Assembly (NCBI RefSeq): GCF_003952485.1
Contig: NZ_CP034447.1
Location: forward strand, 5,408,501 to 5,472,500
Direction of reading: 5' to 3'
DNA from: Mesorhizobium sp. M1E.F.Ca.ET.045.02.1.1
GTDB taxonomy: Bacteria > Pseudomonadota > Alphaproteobacteria > Rhizobiales > Rhizobiaceae
Length of the DNA stretch: 64,000 nt
Shown here: piece after piece, positions 32,502-41,291 of the stretch
Numbering within the stretch: the stretch's first letter is position 1
Layout: each line of letters begins with the position of its first letter
Made by a program: the position numbers and the translations under genes
The notes under the pieces: model-generated
What the model saw: the letters and a program-made list of their open reading frames with translations, nothing else
What the model was told of the DNA's origin: nothing
The model's database searches: none

Positions 32502-32672
32502 ATGCCCGATGAATTCTCGCGCATCATCGCATTTCTTGCCGTCGTAATGGCCCTGCTGTTCGCCGGCATTCATTTCCACCACGGCAACATCCTGGCCACG
32601 CTCTACTTCATGACCGGAGCCATACTGGTGACGGCGGTGACGCATTTGAACGTGCGCCGAGGGCTGATCTGA
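32502..32672 (+). CDS. Small two-helix membrane protein, 56 aa
   Basis: A 56-codon frame encodes MPDEFSRIIAFLAVVMALLF and then a second hydrophobic segment (TLYFMTGAILVTAVTHL) ending in a basic tail. The alternation of a short charged N terminus, two helices and a basic C terminus looks like a genuine small inner-membrane protein. The ribosome-binding site is weak. No partner gene is evident. It sits between the MBL gene and tRNA-Val. Confidence 0.5.
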   Translation: MPDEFSRIIAFLAVVMALLFAGIHFHHGNILATLYFMTGAILVTAVTHLNVRRGLI

Positions 32673-32715
32673 GCGTCAGCAGCGTCCAGATTTGGAAAGA
32701 TTTCGCAGGGCCAAA

Positions 32716-32744
32716 CCATCCAACATTCTCAGACAGTTGGATGG
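32716..32744 (-). terminator. Hairpin terminator after tRNA-Val
   Basis: On the minus strand CCATCCAAC and GTTGGATGG form a perfect 9-bp stem around an 11-nt loop, followed by a short TTT. The first three bases of the stem are the CCA end of tRNA-Val itself, so the hairpin starts inside the mature tRNA 3' end. It probably ends transcription and must be opened or trimmed to free the CCA. Confidence 0.6.
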
Positions 32745-32816
32745 TGGGCGATGCAGGGATTGAACCTGCGACCCCACCCGTGTGAAGGGTGTGCTCTCCC
32801 GCTGAGCTAATCGCCC
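32742..32816 (-). tRNA. tRNA-Val (anticodon CAC)
   Basis: The 75-nt minus-strand sequence folds as a complete tRNA. Acceptor arms are GGGCGAT/ATCGCCC, the D stem is GCTC/GAGC, and the anticodon stem CACCC/GGGTG encloses the loop TTCACAC with anticodon CAC. The T stem GCAGG/CCTGC encloses TTCAATC, and CCA is encoded. It decodes GUG valine codons. Confidence 0.97.
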
Positions 32817-32941
32817 GCTCGTTGCCCGAAGGCCGAAGCGAGCCGCGATATAAGGGAGGCGGGCGCGCGAAGTCAAGGCAATGTGCCGACGATCTTCAGA
32901 TCGAATTTTCCTAGGCCCCGGCAGGCCGGAAAAGCCGGAAC

Positions 32942-33622
32942 TCAGCGCGCCGCCGCGATCAGCCGCTCGGCAAGATCCGGCGTCAGCGTGTCGAAATGCG
33001 AGATCACCAAAGTCGGCTCGAACTCGCGCACATGGCGGTCCGTATAGCCGAAATCCACCGCCACCACCGGAATGCCGGCCGCCTTGGCGGTGTCGATATC
33101 GGTCTGCGAATCGCCGACCATCAGGGCGTTGTACGGGTCGCCGCCCGCCAGCCTGATCGTCTCGATGAGATGGCGAGGATCGGGCTTGCGAAAGGCGAAC
33201 GTGTCCTGGCCGCAGATCGCGGCGAAATATTTGTCCATGCCGAGCGCCCCGATCAACGTCGCCGAATTCGCTTCGTATTTGTTGGTGCAGACCGCCATCA
33301 GGTAGCCGGCGGCCTCGAAGCGATCGAGGGCCGAAGTCACGCCGGGGTAGGGGCGCGACTTGCCGGGGATGTTGAGCGTGTAGTGATCGAGAAAAAGCTT
33401 CAGCAGCCGGTCATGCTCTTCCGCCATCAGCGCTTTGTTCTGCGCCGCATGCGCCCGTTCGATCATGACGCGGCCGCCGTGACCGACAAAGCGCCTGAAG
33501 CCGGCCTCGTCGACCGCGGCGAGGTCGCTGGCTGCCAGGCTGTGGTTGAGGCTGTCGAGCAGGTCTGGCGCGGTGTCGATAATCGTCCCGTCGAGGTCGA
33601 ACACGATGATCGGTCGGGTCAT
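32942..33622 (-). CDS. gph: Phosphoglycolate phosphatase (HAD family)
   Basis: The 226-aa protein is a HAD hydrolase with motif I FDLDGTIIDTAPDL (nucleophile and acid Asp), motif II VCTNK, motif III with Lys in FAFRKPDPRHL, and motif IV MVGDSQTDIDTAKAAGIP. The Gph subfamily dephosphorylates 2-phosphoglycolate formed from oxidative DNA damage or oxygenase activity. The start at 33622 puts motif I at the N terminus. It is divergent from rpiA; in several rhizobia gph, rpiA and gor lie together, which supports the name. Confidence 0.9.
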   Translation of the reverse strand: MTRPIIVFDLDGTIIDTAPDLLDSLNHSLAASDLAAVDEAGFRRFVGHGGRVMIERAHAAQNKALMAEEHDRLLKLFLDHYTLNIPGKSRPYPGVTSALDRFEAAGYLMAVCTNKYEANSATLIGALGMDKYFAAICGQDTFAFRKPDPRHLIETIRLAGGDPYNALMVGDSQTDIDTAKAAGIPVVAVDFGYTDRHVREFEPTLVISHFDTLTPDLAERLIAAAR

Positions 33623-33772
33623 GGCCAGTCCTGCAGCGATTGATGTGCCGCAGCCGATACAGGCTGCGCGGCGGCCAAGCAAGCAGGCTCTATCGGTCCA
33701 CAGGCAGCCTTTGACGGGACAGGCAAAAATGCTAGGAGGCGCGCCAAACCAGCGAAACCGGGACAAGAGCGG

Positions 33773-34504
33773 ATGGATGCAAGGCAGTTGAAGGTCGAGG
33801 CCGCGCGGGCGGCGCTCGCCCATGTCAGCAACGGCATGCGGCTCGGCATCGGCACAGGCACGACCGCCGACGAATTCGTCCGGCTGCTGGCCGAAAAGGT
33901 CGCGACCGGCCTCGAGGTCATCGGCGTGCCCACATCCGAGCGTACCGCGGCACTGTGCCGCGAGCTCGGCGTGCCGCTATCGACGCTGGAGCAAACGCCC
34001 GAACTCGACCTCACCATCGACGGCGCCGACGAGATCGATCCGGCGCTGACGCTGATCAAGGGCGGCGGCGGCGCGCTCCTGCGCGAAAAGATCGTCGCCG
34101 CGGCTTCCGATCGCATGATCGTGATTGCCGATCGGTCCAAGATGGTCGAGACCCTCGGCCGGTTTCCGCTGCCAATCGAAGTCAACAAGTTCGGCCTGCG
34201 CGCCACCGAGATCGCCGTCGGCGCGGCTGCGGCGGACCTCGGCCTTGCCGGTCCGGTGACATTGAGGATGACGGGGAGCCAGCCATTTGTTACAGACGGC
34301 GGCCACTTTATCCTCGATGCATCTTTTGGCCGCATTCCGGATACAAGAGCGCTTTCGAACGCTCTCTTCGCCATTCCGGGCGTTGTCGAGCACGGTCTAT
34401 TCATCGGGCTGGCGTCAACGGCCATCATCGCCGGCGGCGACGGTATCCAAACCGTCCATGCCGCCCGAAAACCAGGGAGTTCTATCGACCATGATGTTGC
34501 ATAA
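33773..34504 (+). CDS. rpiA: Ribose-5-phosphate isomerase A
   Basis: The 243-aa protein shows the RpiA motifs [24 protein letters not shown] (catalytic Asp residues), [12 protein letters not shown] (catalytic Lys and Glu) and [14 protein letters not shown]. It interconverts ribose 5-phosphate and ribulose 5-phosphate in the pentose phosphate pathway. The end overlaps the start of the DUF2059 gene by 14 bp, so the downstream gene is likely in the same transcript. Confidence 0.96.
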   Translation: MDARQLKVEAARAALAHVSNGMRLGIGTGTTADEFVRLLAEKVATGLEVIGVPTSERTAALCRELGVPLSTLEQTPELDLTIDGADEIDPALTLIKGGGGALLREKIVAAASDRMIVIADRSKMVETLGRFPLPIEVNKFGLRATEIAVGAAAADLGLAGPVTLRMTGSQPFVTDGGHFILDASFGRIPDTRALSNALFAIPGVVEHGLFIGLASTAIIAGGDGIQTVHAARKPGSSIDHDVA

Positions 34505-35108
34505 ACGGGTTCGCCGTCTTTCGACGCTTCTGGCGGCCTCAGCCGTTCTCGCGCTGTCCTCGCCGGCGTTTTCGCAGGATATCAGCGAATCGCATCTCAA
34601 GGCCGCGCGGGCCGCAGTTGTGGCTATCCATGCCACGGACCCGTTCGACAATATCCTGCCGCAGGCGGCGGCGGCGCTTGAGAACCAGCTCATCCAGAAG
34701 AACCCCGACATGCAGGAACTGATCGGCAAGACCGTCACCGAGAAGGCGATCGGCCTCGCTTCGCGGCGCGCCGATCTCGAGAAAGAGGCGGCGCTCGCCT
34801 ATGCGAAGGTGTTCTCCGAGAAGGACCTCAACGATATCGCCGCCTTCTATAGCTCGGACGCCGGCAAGAAGCTGCTCGACAGCGGCCCGGCGGTGACGCG
34901 CGACCTCGTGAAAGCAGCCGACATCTGGCAGAACGGCGTCGCCCGCGATCTTGCCCAGCAGGTCGGCGAGACGCTGGCCGCCGCCGCGAAAGCAGCGGCC
35001 CCGGCCAAGCCCGCGCAGGATGCCACGGCACCCGCCGACGGCTCCGCCCCGGCCGACAACTCGGCTCCTGCCGATGGATCGGCGCCGGCCGACAACTCGC
35101 AGAACTGA
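34491..35108 (+). CDS. DUF2059 secreted protein with Ala/Pro/Asp-Gly repeats
   Basis: The 205-aa protein has a signal peptide (ending SSPAFSQ), a DUF2059 domain ([20 protein letters not shown] is the family core) and a C-terminal low-complexity tail in which [12 protein letters not shown] is repeated. It is probably periplasmic; the DUF2059 role is unknown. The start at 34491 has AGGGAG upstream and overlaps the rpiA end in another frame. A rho-independent terminator follows 43 bp after the stop. Confidence 0.88.
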   Translation: MMLHKRVRRLSTLLAASAVLALSSPAFSQDISESHLKAARAAVVAIHATDPFDNILPQAAAALENQLIQKNPDMQELIGKTVTEKAIGLASRRADLEKEAALAYAKVFSEKDLNDIAAFYSSDAGKKLLDSGPAVTRDLVKAADIWQNGVARDLAQQVGETLAAAAKAAAPAKPAQDATAPADGSAPADNSAPADGSAPADNSQN

Positions 35109-35151
35109 TCCGCACAGGCGCTTCGGCCGATCACGGCCGCTGGACCAGAAG

Positions 35152-35178
35152 AGCCCGGGTTTCCCGGGCTTTTCTTTT
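35152..35178 (+). terminator. Rho-independent terminator after the rpiA-DUF2059 pair
   Basis: AGCCCGGG and CCCGGGCT form an 8-bp stem with a 3-nt loop, followed by TTTCTTTT. It closes the rpiA-DUF2059 transcript and separates it from gor. Confidence 0.85.
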
Positions 35179-35234
35179 GGCGCTCGGCAGCCTACCTCTG
35201 GCCCATCCTTCTTGTGTTACAGGAGCCCATCGCG

Positions 35235-36623
35235 ATGGCCGGCTACGACTATGATCTCTTCGTCATCGGCGGCGGCTCGGGTGGGGTGAGGGCGGCTCGC
35301 GTGGCGGCATCCCTCGGCAAGCGCGTCGCCATCGCCGAGGAATATCGCTATGGCGGCACCTGCGTCATCCGCGGCTGCGTGCCGAAGAAGCTCTATGTCT
35401 ATGCCTCGCAATTTCCCGAGCATTTCACTGATGCGGCCGGCTATGGCTGGACGGTGCCCGAGGCAAGGTTCGACTGGCCGACGCTGGTCGCCAACAAGGA
35501 CAAGGAGATCGCCAGGCTGGAGGCGATCTACAAGAAGAATGTCGTGGGCGCGGGCGGCGAGGCTTTCCACTCGCGCGCCGTGCTGGTCGACCCGCATTCG
35601 GTATATCTGGTTGCCGAGGACCGCACCGTCAGCGCCGACCAGATCCTGATCGCCACCGGCGGCAGGGCGGCGCCGCATCCGGCGCTTTCCGGCCACGAGT
35701 ATTGCATCTTCTCCAACGAGGCGTTCGATCTCAAGCAGTTGCCGAAGGCGATCATGATCGAGGGCGGCGGTTACATCGCCGTCGAGTTCGCCAACATTTT
35801 CCATGGACTGGGCGTCGACACCACGCTCGTCTACCGTGGTCAGGAGATCCTCAGCCGCTTCGACATGGACCTTCGCCGCTCATTGCACGAGACCATGGAG
35901 AAGAAGGGGATCAGGATTCTGTGCCACTCGGTCTCCGAATGGGTGCGCAAGAACCCGCAGGGCAGGCTGGACGTGCTGCTCTCCGGCGGCCAGACGCTGA
36001 CGGTCGACCAGGTGATGCTGGCGATCGGCCGTATCCCCAACACCGAGAATATGGGGCTCGAAGGCGTTGGCGTGGAACTTGGCAAGACAGGTGCGATCGT
36101 TGTCGACGAATATTCCCGCACCAATATCGAGAATATCTGGGCGATCGGCGACGTCACCCACCGCGTGCAGTTGACGCCGGTCGCCATCCACGAGGCGATG
36201 TGTTTCATCGAGACCGCCTTCAAGGGCAATCCGACGGCGGTGGATCATGACACGATCCCGACGGCCGTGTTCTCGCAGCCCGAGATCGGCACTGTCGGCC
36301 TGTCGGAGGATGAGGCGGTCAAGCGCTTCCCGGACATCGAGATCTATCGCGCGTCCTTCCGCCCAATGCGGCACACGCTGTCGGGCCGCGACGAGAAGAT
36401 GCTCATGAAGCTCGTGGTTGACGGCGTCACCAGAAAAGTGCTCGGCGCCCATGTTCTGGGACCGGATGCCGGAGAGATGGCGCAGCTTCTCGGCATTCCG
36501 CTGAAGGCCGGGCTCACCAAGGACGATTTCGATCGCACCATGGCGGTACATCCGACCGCGGCCGAGGAACTGGTCACCATGTACAAGCCGACCTATCGCG
36601 TGAAGAATGGCGAGCGCGTCTAA
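35235..36623 (+). CDS. gor: Glutathione-disulfide reductase
   Basis: The 462-aa flavoprotein has an N-terminal FAD fold (FVIGGGSGGVRAA), redox-active cysteines in GGTCVIRGCVPKK (Cys43, Cys48), a second Rossmann fold for NADPH (MIEGGGYIAVEFANIF), and the C-terminal HPTAAEELVTM that supplies the catalytic His of the partner subunit. It reduces GSSG with NADPH in the cytoplasm. The start at 35235 begins the FAD domain; an ATG seven codons upstream is possible. It stands after a terminator, so it likely has its own promoter. Confidence 0.95.
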   Translation: MAGYDYDLFVIGGGSGGVRAARVAASLGKRVAIAEEYRYGGTCVIRGCVPKKLYVYASQFPEHFTDAAGYGWTVPEARFDWPTLVANKDKEIARLEAIYKKNVVGAGGEAFHSRAVLVDPHSVYLVAEDRTVSADQILIATGGRAAPHPALSGHEYCIFSNEAFDLKQLPKAIMIEGGGYIAVEFANIFHGLGVDTTLVYRGQEILSRFDMDLRRSLHETMEKKGIRILCHSVSEWVRKNPQGRLDVLLSGGQTLTVDQVMLAIGRIPNTENMGLEGVGVELGKTGAIVVDEYSRTNIENIWAIGDVTHRVQLTPVAIHEAMCFIETAFKGNPTAVDHDTIPTAVFSQPEIGTVGLSEDEAVKRFPDIEIYRASFRPMRHTLSGRDEKMLMKLVVDGVTRKVLGAHVLGPDAGEMAQLLGIPLKAGLTKDDFDRTMAVHPTAAEELVTMYKPTYRVKNGERV

Positions 36624-36689
36624 GGTTCCGTTCCGGGCAATCATGATGGAATCCGCCGCCGGCAATGCCGGCGGCGGGAAGTCTCAAGT

Positions 36690-38054
36690 TCAAAGCAGCG
36701 TGCCGCGCAGGATCACGAGCGCCACCGAGAAGTAGATCACCAGCCCGGTGACATCGACCAGCGTGGCGACGAACGGCGCCGAGGCGCTCGCCGGATCGAA
36801 GCCGATGCGCTTCAGCGCGAAGGGCAGCATCGATCCCGAGAGCGAGCCGAAAGTGACGATGCCGATCAGTGCCGCACCCACCGTTGCCGCGATCAGCATC
36901 CAGTGCGGGCCGTAGTCGTAGAGGCCGAGACATTGCCAGAGCGTGATGCGGCAGATACCGACGACGCCGAGGATCGAGCCGAGCACCAGTCCTGTCGGCA
37001 GCTCGCGCAAGGCGACGCGCCACCAGTCGCGCAGGCCGATCTCGCGCAGCGCCAGCGCGCGGATGACCAGCGAGGTCGCCTGCGAGCCGGAATTGCCGCC
37101 GGAGCTCATGATCAGGGGGATGAAGAGCGTCAGCACGATCGCCTTCTCCAGCTCCCCCTCGTAGCTCTGCATGGCGTTGGCCGTCAGCATCTCGCTGACG
37201 AACAGCGCGCAAAGCCAGCCGGCGCGCTTCTGGATCATGGCGAGGAAGCTCATCTTCATGTAGGGCTCGTCCAGCGCCTCCATGCCGCCGAAACGATGCA
37301 CGTCCTCGGTCGTTTCCTCGACCATCGTGTCGATGATATCGTCGATGGTGACGATGCCGAGAAGCTTGCCGTGGTCGACCACCGGGAGGGCGAGCAGGTC
37401 GTATTTGGAGATCGTCTGGGCGAGCGTTTCGCGATCGGTGAGCGGCGTGACCGTCACCGGCACGCGATCCGGCGCCACCGACAGGATCGAATCCTCCGGC
37501 TCGCCGGTGATGAGGCGGCGCAGCCCCGCCGAACGCAGCAGAAGCTGCGTTTCCGGATCGACGATGTAGATCGCGTAGACCGTCTCGCGCGTCCGCTCGA
37601 CCTTGCGGATGTAGTCGAGCGTGCGGCCGACGGTCCAGTCCGAGGGCACGCTGACGAACTCCGTCGTCATGATCGAGGCGGCGCTGCCTTCGGGATAGCC
37701 CAGAATAGAAAGCAGCGTTGCGCGCAGCGGCGGGGCGAGCGCGCCAAGCAGCTCTGAGCGGGCCGGCTCATCCAGCTCGCGCAGGATGTCGGCCGCGCGG
37801 TCCACCGACATCGCGGTCAAAAGCTTGCTCGCCTTGGCTCGCGGCAAGGCCTCGGCGAGTTCCGGGGCGCTTTCGAGTTCCGGCTGATCGAAAATCTCGA
37901 CCAGCCGCTCGAACGGCACCGCGCAGAGCAACTCGATGGCCGTCTCACGGGGCTCATGATTGAGGGCTTCGACGACGTCGGCGACGTGATCGTTGGCAAG
38001 CACACGGGCGACGGCGACGGCTTCGTCGTCCAGTACGGGTGCGAATTCGTTCAT
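36690..38054 (-). CDS. mgtE: Magnesium transporter MgtE
   Basis: The 454-aa protein has the MgtE layout: an N-terminal superhelical domain (about 25-135), a pair of CBS domains (about 140-260, with VPSDWTVGRTLDYIRK and ALPVVDHGKLLGIVTIDDII), a plug helix, and five membrane segments starting with RAGWLCALFVSEML. The pore signature MSSGGNSGSQATSLVIRALAL is present. It imports Mg2+ and closes when the cytoplasmic domains bind Mg2+. The mRNA leader holds a short proline-containing ORF and two competing hairpins, one covering the Shine-Dalgarno site, which suggests translational or attenuation control. Confidence 0.96.
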   Translation of the reverse strand: MNEFAPVLDDEAVAVARVLANDHVADVVEALNHEPRETAIELLCAVPFERLVEIFDQPELESAPELAEALPRAKASKLLTAMSVDRAADILRELDEPARSELLGALAPPLRATLLSILGYPEGSAASIMTTEFVSVPSDWTVGRTLDYIRKVERTRETVYAIYIVDPETQLLLRSAGLRRLITGEPEDSILSVAPDRVPVTVTPLTDRETLAQTISKYDLLALPVVDHGKLLGIVTIDDIIDTMVEETTEDVHRFGGMEALDEPYMKMSFLAMIQKRAGWLCALFVSEMLTANAMQSYEGELEKAIVLTLFIPLIMSSGGNSGSQATSLVIRALALREIGLRDWWRVALRELPTGLVLGSILGVVGICRITLWQCLGLYDYGPHWMLIAATVGAALIGIVTFGSLSGSMLPFALKRIGFDPASASAPFVATLVDVTGLVIYFSVALVILRGTLL

Positions 38055-38101
38055 GGCTCACTCCTTGCCGTCCGGCAGGACGTGAGCCGTCAGGTCACGT
38101 C
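38055..38101 (-). promoter_or_regulatory. mutually exclusive leader hairpins before mgtE (SD-sequestering)
   Basis: On the mgtE mRNA, hairpin B pairs GGCTCAC (38088-38082) with GTGAGCC (38061-38055), with an inner stem TGCCG/CGGCA. It buries the Shine-Dalgarno AAGGAG and ends one base before the ATG. Hairpin A pairs GACGTGA (38101-38095) with TCACGTC (38085-38079). The arms share 38082-38085, so A and B cannot form together. A would leave the ribosome site free and B would hide it. The stop codon of a 16-codon upstream ORF falls in the first arm of A. Two further small stems lie earlier in the leader (38162-38187 and 38136-38149). Confidence 0.6.
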
Positions 38102-38145
38102 AAGGCGGACGGCGGTTGCGTTCGACTGTGACTGTCGCCAGGCAT
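38095..38145 (-). CDS. Candidate 16-aa leader peptide of mgtE
   Basis: An ATG at 38145, 9 bp after AAAGG, opens a 16-codon frame encoding MPGDSHSRTQPPSALT. It ends in a TGA at 38095-38097 inside the first arm of the anti-sequestering hairpin. It contains three prolines, two of them adjacent. Proline-rich leader peptides control mgtA in enterobacteria (MgtL), so a similar principle is possible, though the sequences are not related. It is too short to judge by composition. Confidence 0.45.
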   Translation of the reverse strand: MPGDSHSRTQPPSALT

Positions 38146-38192
38146 GGCGGTTGACCTTTCTGCTCGCGGGGTTGGTATGCAGCGAGCGGCGC

Positions 38193-38220
38193 AACATAGG
38201 AGTGCGTTTTGCTGAGTCAA
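38193..38220 (-). promoter_or_regulatory. Candidate promoter of mgtE
   Basis: On the minus strand TTGACT (38220-38215) and TATGTT (38198-38193) are separated by 16 bp, a good sigma70-type match. Transcription would begin near 38186, giving an untranslated leader of about 130 nt with the upstream ORF and hairpins described. Confidence 0.5.
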
Positions 38221-38326
38221 TCGTGGGGAGCGCTGAAAGTGGAAGAAGGGACGCCGGATCGCGAGACTGTGATCGGCGGCAGCCGGCGCCGCGCGAAGGC
38301 GACCGGTCAAGGGCTTGGACTGACTG

Positions 38327-40321
38327 CTATTTCTGCTTGAGCCGCCGCGAGAAGCGCAGCCACTTGTCCTCGGCTGGCCGAGGCTGCGCGAGGATCGTCG
38401 TGAGCTCGCGCGGCAGGGTGGGAGCCAGCGGCTTCTTGGTCGCGACGCCGTCGGCGATCGCGACGATGCTGTGATAGAATTCCTCCCCCGACAGCGACCG
38501 CGGCGGCACGGCCTCGTGCATCACGCTGATCACCGTGACATCGGGGCAATTGGCCTTGATGGCTTCGTGGAAGGCGATCTTGCCTTCGGGGTCGAGCGCG
38601 CCGGTCGCCTCGTCGAGGAACAGCAGCCCCGGCTGCTGCAGGATGATGCGGGCGACCACCAGCTTCTGCTTCTGGCCGCCGGACAGAACCTGATCCCAGA
38701 TCTTGCCCTCGCGGCTCTCATCGGCCAGGTGCTCGATGAATTCGCCGAGGCCCGCCTTGTGCAGCGCCGCCGCCACCTGCATGTCGCCGTGGTCGTTTTC
38801 CGAACCCGGCAGGCAGACCAGTTGCTTCAGCGAGACCTGCTGCAGCTTGACCTCCTGAGCGGCGTAGAAGTTCGTTACACCTTCAGGGAATACGATGGTG
38901 CCGCGGCCATAGGGCCACAGGCCGTTGATCGCCTTGATCAGCGAGGTCTTGCCGCAACCGGACTCGCCCTTGAGGAATGTCCACTCGCCGCGGCGGAAGC
39001 GCAGGTTGGCGGCGCTGAGGAAGGGCGTTGCGTCCTCGCCCTGATGTGCCAGCTCGAGTTTCTGGATGGTCAGGCCGAACACCGGGTTCTGCCTGCCGAA
39101 GCTGAAGTCGGAACGGCCGGTCTGGCGATAGAATTCCTGCGGCTGCTGGACATTCTCGATGGCGCTGGCGAGTTCGGTCACGCGCTGGCTGTTGGCTCTC
39201 AGCGTCGCGATCGCCGGCATCACGTGGATGAACCACGAACATTGGCTGATCAGCTGGGCGACCATTTCAGAGCCGGTTATGTAGCCCTTGAGGTCGAAGC
39301 CGTTGTGAATGAACGGCACGAGGCCGGGGCCGTAGGAGACGATGCGGGCGCCGATGAAATTGTAGATCAGCTCGAACGACATGTAGCTGGTGTTGACGAT
39401 ATTCAGCCGCCCCCAGGTCTTGTCGATGTCGACATAGAGCCTGTCGTGCATCGTCTTCTGCACATCCTCGCCGTGCGAGGCGGCGACATGGAAGCTGCGG
39501 CGCAGGAACGTTATCAGTTCGCCGCGATAGCTGCCTTCGGCCTGCTGCATACGTATGTTGAGACGTTCAAGCAGGCCGCCGAGCTTCACCGCAATCCAGG
39601 TATTGAGCGGCACATAGGTGGCGACGGCAAGGAAGGCCAGCACGGCGCTGCCGTAGCTGCCGAGGAACTCCAACCCTTTGACCTCCACGGAGGATCCGAT
39701 CAGATTCTCGCCAACGAAATAGAGCGAGGTGGCGACACCCAGCACGCCCATGGCGAGGCCGATCGCGCCGCCGGTCATATCCTTGATCGATTCCTGGATG
39801 CGCTGGTCGATGTTGTCTGGTGCGACGATGCCGCCGGCCACCGAGCCATGTTGGGCGTGGAAATGGGTATGATTGCCGTCGAGCAGCGCCTGATTGAACT
39901 CGTTGTTCAGCCAGCCGCGCCATTTGCGATGCAAGGTGGCGGAGACGAGGTTGCGCACGCCGGTGAAGCCGGCATCCTTGAGCACGACCAGGAGCATCAA
40001 TATGCCCGCATTGGTCAGAAGCGTCTGCAGCGGGTTGGTGTTGGCGGCGTCGTGAAAGAAAGCGATCGAATTCACCAGCTCGCCGGATGCCATGGCGAAC
40101 CACACGCCTGCCTTGCTGGAGAGCGCGGTGAGCAGCGCAATGACGAGGGTGAGGGTCCAGGCTTCCTTCCACCGGTCGGAGAACCAGTAGGCTCGCATCA
40201 GCCCCCAGAAGGTACGCATCGACGATACCGGCGTCAGGCGCGAGGGCTTTGCCGCCTCGCTGGGTAGTTCTGCCGGTACTGTACGTCGCGGTCTGCCGAC
40301 CCGAATCACGATCCCGCCCAA
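38327..40321 (-). CDS. ABC-D family transporter, SbmA/BacA-like membrane domain with ATPase
   Basis: The 664-aa protein joins a SbmA/BacA-like transmembrane domain (about 30-390; WRGWLNNEFNQALLDGNHTH is typical) to an ABC ATPase with Walker A GESGCGKTSL, signature LSGGQKQKL and Walker B LLFLDEATGALD. Rhizobial relatives (BclA-like) take up or export peptides and affect tolerance to antimicrobial and nodule peptides, and others act on vitamin B12 or fatty acyl compounds. Substrate is not predictable here. A TGTTAC-N5-GTAACA operator-like palindrome lies 14 bp upstream. It stands alone. Confidence 0.88.
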   Translation of the reverse strand: MGGIVIRVGRPRRTVPAELPSEAAKPSRLTPVSSMRTFWGLMRAYWFSDRWKEAWTLTLVIALLTALSSKAGVWFAMASGELVNSIAFFHDAANTNPLQTLLTNAGILMLLVVLKDAGFTGVRNLVSATLHRKWRGWLNNEFNQALLDGNHTHFHAQHGSVAGGIVAPDNIDQRIQESIKDMTGGAIGLAMGVLGVATSLYFVGENLIGSSVEVKGLEFLGSYGSAVLAFLAVATYVPLNTWIAVKLGGLLERLNIRMQQAEGSYRGELITFLRRSFHVAASHGEDVQKTMHDRLYVDIDKTWGRLNIVNTSYMSFELIYNFIGARIVSYGPGLVPFIHNGFDLKGYITGSEMVAQLISQCSWFIHVMPAIATLRANSQRVTELASAIENVQQPQEFYRQTGRSDFSFGRQNPVFGLTIQKLELAHQGEDATPFLSAANLRFRRGEWTFLKGESGCGKTSLIKAINGLWPYGRGTIVFPEGVTNFYAAQEVKLQQVSLKQLVCLPGSENDHGDMQVAAALHKAGLGEFIEHLADESREGKIWDQVLSGGQKQKLVVARIILQQPGLLFLDEATGALDPEGKIAFHEAIKANCPDVTVISVMHEAVPPRSLSGEEFYHSIVAIADGVATKKPLAPTLPRELTTILAQPRPAEDKWLRFSRRLKQK

Positions 40322-40334
40322 ACCTTTCTTGTTT

Positions 40335-40351
40335 TGTTACACACAGTAACA
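40335..40351. promoter_or_regulatory. Operator-like palindrome TGTTAC-N5-GTAACA
   Basis: Six-base perfect arms around ACACA end 14 bp before the start codon of the ABC-D transporter gene, where a bound repressor would block expression. The form resembles TetR-family operators. No such regulator gene is in the immediate vicinity. Confidence 0.45.
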
Positions 40352-40824
40352 CCAATTGATCATTTTCCATTAATTTTCTGCCCCCGAATGTGAACAGGGT
40401 TATCCGCCGTGGCGCGAGGGCAACAGAAGAGCCTCGCCGGTCAGGCGCATCCGACGCGGATTTTACGTTTCATTTCAGCGCGTTGGGGGCAGCGGTCCGA
40501 GATCATGCCGACTTTACCTTAGGGAAAGCAAAAACACGGTTTTGTGAACGGAAATGACATGCCGGCCGGCTGGGTTCGCGACTGAACGATGGCCGCAAGG
40601 CCGCAAAAACGGGTGCTGTCCGTCCCCTTCCGGCTCGCCTGAATTGCCCTTTCCAGGCCTCGCAAAATGTCCGGGCATGAACTTGGTGGCGGACTCGTAT
40701 TTGTTGGCGCCGCGCCATAGCTGAAGCGGACATGCCGGGCCAGGGCGATCAGTGAGCGTTGACAATTTTGCCCCTCAGCGGTCGAATCTGCCCGGCGATT
40801 GCTTCGCATCGAGGGGGACCAGCA
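40352..40824. other. 473-bp intergenic region without a supported gene
   Basis: Between the divergent ABC-D transporter and the small secreted protein I find no convincing frame. The left part is AT-rich (TTTTCCATTAATTTTCTG) and probably holds promoters. A ribosome-binding site GAGGGGGACC near its right end belongs to the next gene. Confidence 0.5.
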
Positions 40825-41259
40825 ATGTCTATACGGATGATTTCGGTCGCGATGCTCGCGGCCTTCGAATGGCTGCCGCAGGCACATGCCGGCAACCAGA
40901 CCATTCCGGCCGGCGCCGAGGGCCAGATCGAATTCAACACGCCGTCCGGCAACATCGGCTGCATCTACACGCCGAAAGGCGGCACGAGCACCTACCAGCC
41001 GCAAGATGGCGGACCGGAGCTTTCCTGTTCCCGCGTCGAGCCGAGCTACGTGACGGTCATATTGGGGCCGAAGGGGGCGGCGACCTTGATCAAGAACCCG
41101 GGCGAGCAGGGCTGCTGCGGCGACGTGACCAGACTTGGCTATGGCAACAGCTGGAGCAAGGGGTCATTCACGTGTCTGTCGTCGAAGAAGGGATTGACCT
41201 GCACGAGCAGCGGCGGCCACGGCTTCTTCATCAGCAAGGGGACGGTGACGGTGAAATAG
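40825..41259 (+). CDS. Small secreted cysteine-containing protein (DUF6636-like)
   Basis: The 144-aa protein has a short signal peptide (ending PQAHA) and then FNTPSGNIGCIYTPKGG, a pattern I associate with DUF6636-type proteins, followed by paired cysteines (ELSCSRVE, EQGCCGDVT, FTCLSSKKGLTC) suited to periplasmic disulfides. Function unknown. GAGGGGGA lies upstream of the ATG at 40825. The DNA after its stop carries a short stretch resembling the dispersed repeat near 58 kb. Confidence 0.78.
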   Translation: MSIRMISVAMLAAFEWLPQAHAGNQTIPAGAEGQIEFNTPSGNIGCIYTPKGGTSTYQPQDGGPELSCSRVEPSYVTVILGPKGAATLIKNPGEQGCCGDVTRLGYGNSWSKGSFTCLSSKKGLTCTSSGGHGFFISKGTVTVK

Positions 41260-41291
41260 GCTGGCCTGGAGCGGTTCAGCGTTTGGACGCT

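Noticed and set aside
38471..40267. A 598-codon plus-strand frame opposite the ABC-D transporter
   Set aside because: Shadow frame; the minus strand encodes complete Walker A, Walker B and signature motifs.
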